A DNA stretch of 5,019 nt from Flavobacterium sp. (GTDB lineage Bacteria; Bacteroidota; Bacteroidia; Flavobacteriales; Flavobacteriaceae): the NCBI GenBank assembly GCA_003449615.1, contig DMHA01000031.1:1-5019 (forward strand), given 5' to 3'. Under the pieces are notes generated by a model. It saw only the letters and a program-made list of their open reading frames with translations. It made no database searches and had not been told where the DNA came from. Position numbers and translations under genes: made by a program. This document shows, in pieces, positions 1-5,019 of this stretch (position 1 is the stretch's first letter; each line of letters starts with the position of its first letter).

Positions 1-1599
1 GGTGCTTATTTCGTTAGATTTTATTTCGGAAATCACTTCGCCTAAATGAATAAAAATCAATTTACTATCATTGTATTTTCGGAATGGAGTTGCCGTCAAC
101 CCATACAAATAATAGGTTTGTAATTTTGAAATTGTATTTCTGAATGTTTCCGCTGGAATATGATGGCATTCGTCCAAAATTATAGTTCCAAAAGCATTCA
201 AAAGTTTTATGCCATCTGGTTTCTCCAATTCTTTTGATAGACTTTGAATCATAGCAATTGTTATTTGCTTTCCGATTTTGGTTTTTCCTTGACCAATTTT
301 TCCAATCTCATTTTTTGGAATTCCTAGAAAAGTTTCAATTCGTTCTATCCATTGGTCAGCAATTTGTTTGCGATGTGTTATGATTAAAGCGGGTTGTTTT
401 TTTTCTGTAATAATTTTTAGACCAACGATAGTTTTTCCAGAACCGGGAGGTGCAACAATTACTCCTAAGTCTTTCTTTGTAATCGTGTCGATGACTATTT
501 GTTGATGTTCTTGGAGTTGTGCATTTAGTAAAAAAGAAACTTCCTTTAGTTTTTTTCTTTCATCACTAAAATTATATTCAATATTATTTTCTCTACAAAA
601 TCTAATTATCTTTCCAATAAAACCTCTAGGAATAATGACTTCATTTTCTATTTCTTCGACCAATTTGAAATATCGCTCTGTTCCATAAGGACTTTTACCC
701 ATCTTCTTTTTTATTAAAAATGGGGTATTCAGAAAATTCAATTCTTCTTTTAGAAAATTGATTAGCGACGTTGAAATGGCATTGCGATTAATTTTAACAA
801 CATTTGCCAATCTTATGGTTAATTTTTCATTGCATAATTTTGGTACAATCGAAGCAGAAATATTTTGTTGTGTATTATGAATTTGGTGTAATTCATCCAA
901 TTTCATTGTCGAAATTCTTTGAATATTCTTTATAAAATCCCATTGATTTTGAATAGGTTCTAGGCTTTCAATATCAATAAAACAACTGTTTCCTTGTTCA
1001 TAGGTTTTCTTATACAAAGGAAGTGCTATCAAATTTCCAAATCCTTTCCCAGAAAGAAAATCTTGATTGGGAAACATTCGGTCAAAACTGGAACTTTTGT
1101 CAAACAAAGAGAAAACTCCTGTTTGCTCTAAAATTGAAATGAAAAGCTTTCTACTTTTTATAGCAGGATAAGGTTGTTCAAAAAATATCCAGACGTGTCC
1201 CCCTTTACCAGATCGAGAACGTTCCAAATAAGCAGAAATTCCTTTTTCATTACAAGCAGCTATAAACTTTTTGCAATCATCAACCCATTCTACTTTGTCA
1301 AAATCAGCGACAATAAACCAGGAAGTATTGTCTTTAAGCAAAGGATAAACACCAATATGTTGTTCGCCATTGAGGTGTTTTTCAATTTCCTTTTCAGTGA
1401 AAGGCAAATATTCTTTATCAGCATAATTTTGAAAAGTTCCACCATTCATTTTATGTGCCCGATATCGATATGGGTCATAGAAATAGGCTGGCATATAACC
1501 GCATTTATTCCCTTTTTCCCAACGAACAGCAAACACATCTTCTCTTCCTCTAAAAACAGATTTGAATAGTTGGATGTTATTTATTGGGCTTGATGGCAT
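1..1599 (-). CDS. TOTE-type archaeo-eukaryotic primase fused to SF2 (DEAH-like) helicase, C-terminus cut by window edge
   Basis: The frame is open without interruption for 533 codons from an ATG at 1599 to the left edge, so the C-terminus lies outside the window. An in-frame TAA two codons upstream fixes the ATG as first possible start. Residues about 1-235 match the TOTE-type archaeo-eukaryotic primase (AEP) domain: acidic motif I in VADFDK (D99, D101), a GGHVW histidine motif (H135), then FGNLIALPLY and a third acidic residue in CFID (D209), followed by NQWDF. After a linker (about 240-365) comes an XPB/RAD3-like SF2 helicase: Walker A APPGSGKT (383-390), motif Ia THRKQ, DECHH (476-480) and TATP (502-505). 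All AEP and helicase catalytic residues expected in this stretch are present. By family knowledge such fusions belong to predicted conflict systems acting on invading nucleic acid, often with a nuclease domain or partner; whether one follows here cannot be seen. It lies 60 bp downstream of the abiEii stop on the same strand. Confidence 0.92.
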   Translation of the reverse strand, partial: MPSSPINNIQLFKSVFRGREDVFAVRWEKGNKCGYMPAYFYDPYRYRAHKMNGGTFQNYADKEYLPFTEKEIEKHLNGEQHIGVYPLLKDNTSWFIVADFDKVEWVDDCKKFIAACNEKGISAYLERSRSGKGGHVWIFFEQPYPAIKSRKLFISILEQTGVFSLFDKSSSFDRMFPNQDFLSGKGFGNLIALPLYKKTYEQGNSCFIDIESLEPIQNQWDFIKNIQRISTMKLDELHQIHNTQQNISASIVPKLCNEKLTIRLANVVKINRNAISTSLINFLKEELNFLNTPFLIKKKMGKSPYGTERYFKLVEEIENEVIIPRGFIGKIIRFCRENNIEYNFSDERKKLKEVSFLLNAQLQEHQQIVIDTITKKDLGVIVAPPGSGKTIVGLKIITEKKQPALIITHRKQIADQWIERIETFLGIPKNEIGKIGQGKTKIGKQITIAMIQSLSKELEKPDGIKLLNAFGTIILDECHHIPAETFRNTISKLQTYYLYGLTATPFRKYNDSKLIFIHLGEVISEIKSNEIST

Positions 1600-1659
1600 A
1601 ATTTAGGTTATTCAAATAGTTTATTTTAAAGAAAATTCAAGTGAATTATAATGCTCTAT

Positions 1660-2604
1660 TTATGGTATTATAGAATGTGCTGGAAATAAAATGTTTTGTA
1701 ACTTATTATACGCTTCTTTGTGTTTATGAGGAGGCATTTTTTCAAGATTTATCATTTTCCAAAGTACCGAAGGAAGATTAGCAATTACTATACTATTTTC
1801 CATTTCTAGTAAACCCCAATCAGGAGTTTTGTTTTTGAAAGACAAAAGAAATTTCTTTTCATTGTCAGTCATTTCTGAATTGATTTGATAAATTAGATTT
1901 TCTCTAGCTTCTTCCAATTGTTCTAAAGGTACATCAACTTCAGCCATTTGTTTGAACTCGGTTTTGTAGATTTCGCTAATATCTTTTCGATTTGGAGCCA
2001 AAAGTTCTGACATTGGTCGTTGATGACTTATTAGAAATATTAAGAATGTTTTTCGTAAATTGTCCGTTAAACCTTCGTTTTCGAGGAGAAATTTTACATC
2101 AAATAAATCTCTTGGATGTTGTCTGTCTAGAGCTGCGCATAGTTTACCCGCATATAAATCTGGAAGCGAAGCTACTTGCATTTCTACATATCCAAATTCT
2201 CTTTCCACTTCTTCAACAACTTCCATTCTAACTTCTGAAAAAACAGTTCCTCTGATTACTGGCGATAATTCTACTTTGATGCGAATCTCATCTTGACTTA
2301 CAATTAAGCGTAGTGCATCGCTTTGGTCGTGTGTATTTTGTACTTTTGTTCCAGGTATTTTTTGTTGTATCAATTTGCTTATTCTTGATAAAGCTTCTCT
2401 AATATTTAGTAATGCAGTATCTCGATCATCCATCGGAATGTATAGTAAATCAATGTCAACAGAAAGTCGAGGCAAAGCTCTGTAAAACAAATTGATTGCA
2501 GTACCACCTTTTAATGCAAAACATTTTTCAGTGTCTACTAAAGGTAAAACCCTAACTAAAAGTTGTACTTGTCTGCGGTATATATTGTTTGCGTCTAAAG
2601 CCAT
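1660..2604 (-). CDS. abiEii: AbiEii/AbiGii-family nucleotidyltransferase toxin (type IV toxin-antitoxin, abortive infection)
   Basis: This 314-residue protein belongs to the AbiEii (DUF1814) nucleotidyltransferase-like toxins. Motif I is KGGTAINLF (residues 32-40) and motif II is the metal-binding LSVDIDL (D50, D52). A further acidic residue lies in RIKVELSP (E112). The basic/acidic motif of the C-terminal half is AGKLCAALDR...RDLFDVKFLL, with K154, D160, R165, D166 and D169. The active site therefore looks intact. Family knowledge: AbiEii acts as a GTP-preferring toxin in streptococci and the related MenA adds nucleotides to tRNA 3' ends; the substrate of this copy is unknown. Residues about 185-314 are a helical extension I cannot assign further. 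Its ATG lies inside the end of the antitoxin gene (10-bp overlap), which points to translational coupling. The next gene, a primase-helicase, starts 60 bp downstream. Confidence 0.94.
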   Translation of the reverse strand: MALDANNIYRRQVQLLVRVLPLVDTEKCFALKGGTAINLFYRALPRLSVDIDLLYIPMDDRDTALLNIREALSRISKLIQQKIPGTKVQNTHDQSDALRLIVSQDEIRIKVELSPVIRGTVFSEVRMEVVEEVEREFGYVEMQVASLPDLYAGKLCAALDRQHPRDLFDVKFLLENEGLTDNLRKTFLIFLISHQRPMSELLAPNRKDISEIYKTEFKQMAEVDVPLEQLEEARENLIYQINSEMTDNEKKFLLSFKNKTPDWGLLEMENSIVIANLPSVLWKMINLEKMPPHKHKEAYNKLQNILFPAHSIIP

Positions 2605-3380
2605 TCTGGAACTGTTATTTTATATTTAGTATCTAATTTTCCGCCTTTTATGAGCATTCTGTTTCCAGAACCTAATGTTATACTTTCTCGATTTATTTTA
2701 CTTAACCAAACATAATTTTGGCGGTCTGCAAACCAAAAGAAAAGTCGTTTTACTTTTACATTTTGACAGCATTCCAGCACTTTTTGGAGATTTCTAGGGG
2801 ACAATGTTGTTAGCCCTTGCATCAACTGGTCGGCGTGTTCAAAAGTTGTTTTTTGCGGTACGTCTAATAATACTTCGAGATACGCTCTTTCCGGCGAGGA
2901 TATGATTAGTTTTCTTTTATCATTATCCCAATCCTTTTCCGATGTAAAAGGATGCAATTGTTTGTTTTCTTCAATTTTCGCAACAAATAAACTATTGGTA
3001 GTATGTCTAACAAATTTCACATTCAAATCTAAATTGTTAACCCATTCTGGTAATAGATCATTTCCGAATAAATGCACTATTTTATTTTCCGAAAGAGATA
3101 AGTAATGTGATAATCCTTGCATTTCAAGCGCTGTTAAACCGCCTACAATAAAATCTAATTGCAATACAGATTGCAAAGAGAAAACTACGGATTGCCAAGT
3201 TATTTTGGTACCATTTCTAACATAAACCCCTTTGCTTATAGATTCTAGTTGATTGCTTTTTACTAAATTATCTATTGCGTGACGGGATAAATTATTCTCT
3301 ATAAGCCACTTATGAGTGGTTACTAAACCCTCTGGCATTATTTCGTATAACTCTTTTCTTCGTATTACATTTACAGCCAT
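2595..3380 (-). CDS. abiEi: AbiEi-family antitoxin / autorepressor (type IV toxin-antitoxin)
   Basis: This 261-residue protein is the cognate antitoxin. Residues about 8-56 form a winged-helix DNA-binding domain ending in the family's SKGVYVRN wing (49-56). The rest is the AbiEi-type C-terminal region, with VGGLTALEMQGL around 80-90 and a last block VKVKRLFFWFAD...KGGKLDTKYKITVPEWL that is typical of longer AbiEi homologues. An in-frame TAA two codons before the ATG supports the start. There is no Shine-Dalgarno sequence, only an A/T-rich leader. Known AbiEi proteins neutralise the toxin without a stable complex and repress the operon by binding inverted repeats. The two operator-like repeats directly upstream (3401-3419 and 3464-3482) fit that role. 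The stop codon overlaps the start of abiEii by 10 bp. It could be one of several AbiEi subfamilies; the exact one cannot be told by eye. Confidence 0.92.
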   Translation of the reverse strand: MAVNVIRRKELYEIMPEGLVTTHKWLIENNLSRHAIDNLVKSNQLESISKGVYVRNGTKITWQSVVFSLQSVLQLDFIVGGLTALEMQGLSHYLSLSENKIVHLFGNDLLPEWVNNLDLNVKFVRHTTNSLFVAKIEENKQLHPFTSEKDWDNDKRKLIISSPERAYLEVLLDVPQKTTFEHADQLMQGLTTLSPRNLQKVLECCQNVKVKRLFFWFADRQNYVWLSKINRESITLGSGNRMLIKGGKLDTKYKITVPEWL

Positions 3381-3400
3381 AATTTAAAAGTTTAGCTTAT

Positions 3401-3419
3401 TGCGGTGTTTATCGCCGTT
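3401..3419. promoter_or_regulatory. Proximal operator half-site repeat upstream of abiEi
   Basis: The segment carries ATCGCCGTT at 3411-3419, identical to one arm of the perfect palindrome at 3464-3482. The opposite arm (3401-3409) matches the palindrome at five of nine positions, keeping the CGG core, so this is an imperfect copy of the same 19-bp site. It covers the expected transcription start just past the -7 box, where a bound AbiEi would block transcription. Binding by AbiEi is inferred from the family. Confidence 0.6.
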
Positions 3420-3422
3420 AAA

Positions 3423-3454
3423 CAAATATAATGTAAATTATTTAATTTATGTAA
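3423..3454 (-). promoter_or_regulatory. Bacteroidota-type promoter of abiEi-abiEii
   Basis: On the minus strand TATATTTG (3430 to 3423) is a perfect match to the Bacteroidota -7 consensus TAnnTTTG. The -33 position is weaker: TTA (3454 to 3452) in place of TTG, with a 21-nt spacer. The predicted start of transcription is around 3415-3418, about 35 nt ahead of the abiEi ATG. The box lies between the two operator repeats. A direct repeat ATGTAAATTA (3431-3440 and 3449-3458, offset 18 bp) covers the spacer and the -33 region. Confidence 0.6.
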
Positions 3455-3463
3455 ATTAATTTT

Positions 3464-3482
3464 AACGGCGATTATCGCCGTT
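3464..3482. promoter_or_regulatory. Distal operator: perfect 19-bp palindrome upstream of abiEi
   Basis: AACGGCGAT-T-ATCGCCGTT is a perfect inverted repeat with 9-bp arms and a 1-nt centre. It is G/C-rich inside very A/T-rich DNA, which makes it stand out. It lies about 10 bp upstream of the -33 region. Its centre (3473) is 63 bp, close to six helical turns, from the centre of the proximal copy (3410), so proteins bound at both would face the same side of the DNA. The likely ligand is AbiEi, by analogy with the paired inverted repeats of known abiE promoters. Confidence 0.68.
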
Positions 3483-3518
3483 GTTTTTGATAAATTTAAA
3501 CTTTGTATTTATCGTGTG

Positions 3519-3542
3519 TTTTTCTAAAAGAATTTAGAAAAA
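3519..3542. repeat. Short A/T hairpin in the intergenic region
   Basis: TTTTTCTAAA and TTTAGAAAAA are perfect 10-bp inverted arms around a 4-nt spacer. With one G/C pair the stem is weak. It could act as part of a terminator or be chance in A/T-rich DNA. Confidence 0.3.
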
Positions 3543-3575
3543 AGAATGCGATATAAAGAAATAGACTTTTTCTTC

Positions 3576-3617
3576 ATTAACCTTTGGCAAAAAATCAATA
3601 TTTTGCCAAAGGTTAAT
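3576..3617. terminator. Perfect 17-bp-stem hairpin, candidate bidirectional terminator
   Basis: Arms 3576-3592 and 3601-3617 pair perfectly over 17 bp, with the core AACCTTTGGC/GCCAAAGGTT and an 8-nt loop. It lies between the G-rich element and the abiEi promoter, where it could stop minus-strand transcripts coming from the ATP-binding gene before they enter the abiE operon. There is no clean U-tract directly after the stem on either strand, so an intrinsic terminator is only one reading; a small mobile palindrome or an mRNA-stabilising stem is also possible. Confidence 0.42.
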
Positions 3618-3660
3618 TAGATTATTTTAATATACCTAGATTTAGGGCAAAGTGAGGTTT

Positions 3661-4012
3661 TTTCAACCGAACGTTGCCAACCCGGATGGCTGGGCGAAGG
3701 AGCAATCGCTGAAAAAACTGAGGGCGGCAGACATAATACTGCTGGAATGAACGAAGCGGAATGAAGCGGTATTGTGGATGCATGAGCCCGAACCGAACGC
3801 AGGGTAGAGACCGTGTGGAGCTGAGGAACGAAACAGTGCGAAAAAAATAGCTGCTTTTTTTAAAGCTGCTGTATTTTTTTGTGCTGTGAAGTGTCTGTGG
3901 AACGGAGGAAGGAGGCTTTTTTGCCGACGACCGACTGGAACAGCCGAACGGAACAAAGGGAACGACCGGAGAGAGACCGCTGATTGCCCGTGATGTTAGG
4001 AACGAAATGTTG
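3661..4012. other. G-rich non-coding element of about 350 bp with internal repeats and imperfect terminal inverted repeats
   Basis: A hand count for 3661-4020 gives 182 G+C in 360 bases (about 51%) with 115 G against 67 C on the plus strand, while flanks sampled on both sides are 25-32% GC. The ends carry CGTTGCCAAC (3672-3681) and GTTAGGAACG (3995-4004), inverted repeats matching at 8 of 10, and further inside GCAATC (3702-3707) pairs with GATTGC (3982-3987). Internal repeats are CCGAACG three times (3667, 3793, 3944), GGAACGAAA twice (3825, 3999) and AGAGACCG twice (3806, 3972). The middle has AAAAAAATA and TATTTTTTT (3841-3849, 3872-3880) as inverted arms around AGCTGCT twice (3849, 3864). 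No protein family is recognisable on either strand. It may be a structured RNA, a dispersed intergenic repeat or a cassette-like unit; I cannot decide between these. Confidence 0.5.
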
Positions 4013-4068
4013 TTGAGTACTCGCGATGTTTTGAAACTAGATATTTACTACCCACCTTTTCTACCCAA

Positions 4069-4893
4069 CTATGGAAGAATGTAATTAATTTTCCAATATC
4101 CACCTTTAGCACTTCCTTCTCTAATAAGTAGACCTAAATCCTTTAAAAAATCTATGTTATTAGCTATCGCAGAGGAACTTAAACTGGTTTTCTGTTCTAA
4201 TTCTTTTTTTGTTATTTTTGGATTATTATGAACTCCTTTAAGAATTTTAATTCTATTTTCAGTTAGTTTTTCTACCCACCTATCTACCCACTTTTCAAAC
4301 TCGATTGGTTTTCTGAAAATGACGGTAAACATTCCATCGGTATTGAATTCTGGCGGTGTTAATCCTTCTTCTTTCATTAAATCACGCATTCTGCTGATGC
4401 CTGAACCAATCTGTTCAACTAATCGCAATCTTTCGAATAATCCAAAGATTAGAGGATTACGGCTTGAACTTTTTTTACCAAATTCATTTTTAGTAATGGA
4501 ACTTACTAGTCCTCCTGGGTTTGTAACCTCAACGCGATCGTTGAATAATTCAATTGTAATTCTTCCTCCTTTGTCGTAATAATCTCTGTGTGCCAATGAA
4601 TTTTTGATGGCTTCTTTGAAAACAATTTCTGGAATTTCCCATAATTCTTTTCTTGCTTTACCGCCTTCAATATCATATCGTACATTTAGTTTTGATTTTA
4701 ACCAAATCATACTTTGCTGGTATTGTTGAAATACTGTGCCAGTCATTATTTTATCGTCAATAATGTATCTTTTATCCAACCCATCAAAAGCGACACAACG
4801 AATAACTGCTTTCTCAAAAAAGTGTTCCGGTTCTTTGGCAAAAAATAAAACAGCACCGTTTTTTAAATAACCATCAGTACTGATTAAGTTCAA
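4069..4893 (-). CDS. ATP-binding protein, C-terminal part of an AlbA_2/RecG-like regulator (GHKL ATPase plus winged helix), probably 5'-truncated
   Basis: The 274 residues counted from a TTG codon at 4893 contain the C-terminal half of the 'putative DNA-binding / ATP-binding' family (HATPase_c_4, often labelled RecG-like). Visible are LKNGAVLFFAK (10-20), the N-box FKEAIKNSLAHRDY (92-105), VEVTNPGG (121-128), the signature LFERLRLVEQIGSGISRM (152-169), a short linker with W-V repeats (WVDRWVEKL, 202-210), and a winged helix (about 212-274) ending in GGYWKINYILP. Full-length relatives are about 450-550 residues and begin with an AlbA_2 (Schlafen-like) domain, which is absent. The same frame is open for 23 more codons to 4962, but these hold no ATG, GTG or TTG and stop at a TAA (4965-4963). 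The TTG start is therefore doubtful; a decayed remnant is the likelier reading. Family members are thought to be transcriptional regulators, often in defence or mobile islands. Its stop is about 690 bp from abiEi, with no sign of co-transcription. Confidence 0.75.
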   Translation of the reverse strand: MNLISTDGYLKNGAVLFFAKEPEHFFEKAVIRCVAFDGLDKRYIIDDKIMTGTVFQQYQQSMIWLKSKLNVRYDIEGGKARKELWEIPEIVFKEAIKNSLAHRDYYDKGGRITIELFNDRVEVTNPGGLVSSITKNEFGKKSSSRNPLIFGLFERLRLVEQIGSGISRMRDLMKEEGLTPPEFNTDGMFTVIFRKPIEFEKWVDRWVEKLTENRIKILKGVHNNPKITKKELEQKTSLSSSAIANNIDFLKDLGLLIREGSAKGGYWKINYILP

Positions 4894-5019
4894 ATTACTA
4901 AAAACTTGTTCGTCTGAAGTATTGTTTACTAATCCAGCTTCAAAACGGGATGTGTCAATGTTTTATTGGTTCATTTATTTTAATTTTATGTTTAAGAATC
5001 ATTGTTGTCCGATAAAAAA

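Noticed and set aside
1174..1569. 131-codon plus-strand reading frame
   Set aside because: It is fully antisense to the conserved AEP domain, whose motifs are intact on the minus strand. Its product is a low-information Phe/Ile/Ser-rich sequence.
1612..1645. Possible separate promoter for the primase-helicase (TTG, 17-nt spacer, ACTATTTG)
   Set aside because: Only the TTTG part of the -7 box matches, and the start of transcription would lie very close to the ATG. This is too weak to list as a feature.
1634..1647. AATTCA/TGAATT inverted repeat between abiEii and the primase-helicase gene
   Set aside because: The arms are six A/T-rich bases with a 2-nt gap; this is expected by chance and cannot fold into a terminator.
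1992..3105. Small plus-strand reading frames opposite abiEi and abiEii, and a similar one at 4319-4579
   Set aside because: All are shadows of well-supported minus-strand genes and show no family features of their own.
3663..3956. 97-codon minus-strand reading frame inside the G-rich element
   Set aside because: Its translation is a Ser/Phe/Ala/His-rich mix with no recognisable domain and reflects the C/T-rich minus strand. The DNA is full of repeats and inverted repeats, so it is more likely non-coding.
4833..4846. 14-nt match (CTTTGGCAAAAAAT) to the arm of the hairpin at 3582-3595
   Set aside because: It lies in the coding sequence for FFAKEP in the ATP-binding gene and has no palindromic partner; chance is plausible in A/T-rich DNA.
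4971..5019. Tiny minus-strand reading frames upstream of the ATP-binding gene (15 codons, and a 3-codon ATG frame)
   Set aside because: They are too short to judge and have no resemblance to the missing N-terminal domain.
1..5019. CRISPR array, tRNA, rRNA or insertion-sequence transposase
   Set aside because: No regularly spaced repeats, tRNA-like cloverleaf, rRNA segment or transposase motif was seen on either strand.

Overview
The window looks like a defence or accessory locus from a member of the Bacteroidota, most likely a Flavobacterium-like Flavobacteriia. The signs are a low-GC background (about 30%), A/T-rich sequence instead of Shine-Dalgarno sites before the start codons, and a perfect match to the Bacteroidota -7 promoter box (TAnnTTTG) ahead of the antitoxin gene. 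All recognisable genes lie on the minus strand, so transcription reads from right to left.

From right to left: 4963-5019 holds nothing I can support. At 4069-4893, with the frame open to 4962, is the C-terminal part of an AlbA_2/RecG-like ATP-binding regulator. It keeps a GHKL-type ATPase fold and a winged-helix tail, but the usual N-terminal domain and an ATG are missing, so it is probably a truncated remnant. At about 3661-4012 is a G-rich segment of about 50% GC with internal repeats, imperfect terminal inverted repeats and no convincing gene. At 3483-3617 is A/T-rich spacer with two hairpins, one with a perfect 17-bp stem. At 3401-3482 is a control region: two related operator-like repeats flank a good -7 box. 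Then follow an AbiEi-family antitoxin (2595-3380), an AbiEii-family nucleotidyltransferase toxin (1660-2604, overlapping the antitoxin by 10 bp), and, 60 bp further, a large protein (1-1599, running off the left edge) that fuses an archaeo-eukaryotic primase domain of the TOTE type to an SF2 helicase.

The AbiE pair is a type IV toxin-antitoxin and phage-abortive module. In studied members the antitoxin represses its own promoter through inverted repeats, and the layout here fits that. The primase-helicase is of a type assigned to nucleic-acid conflict systems. It is co-directional with abiEii and has no clear terminator or promoter of its own, so it may be co-transcribed as abiEi-abiEii-primase/helicase. 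That joint operon and the unexplained G-rich element are the most interesting points. The individual protein families are already known.
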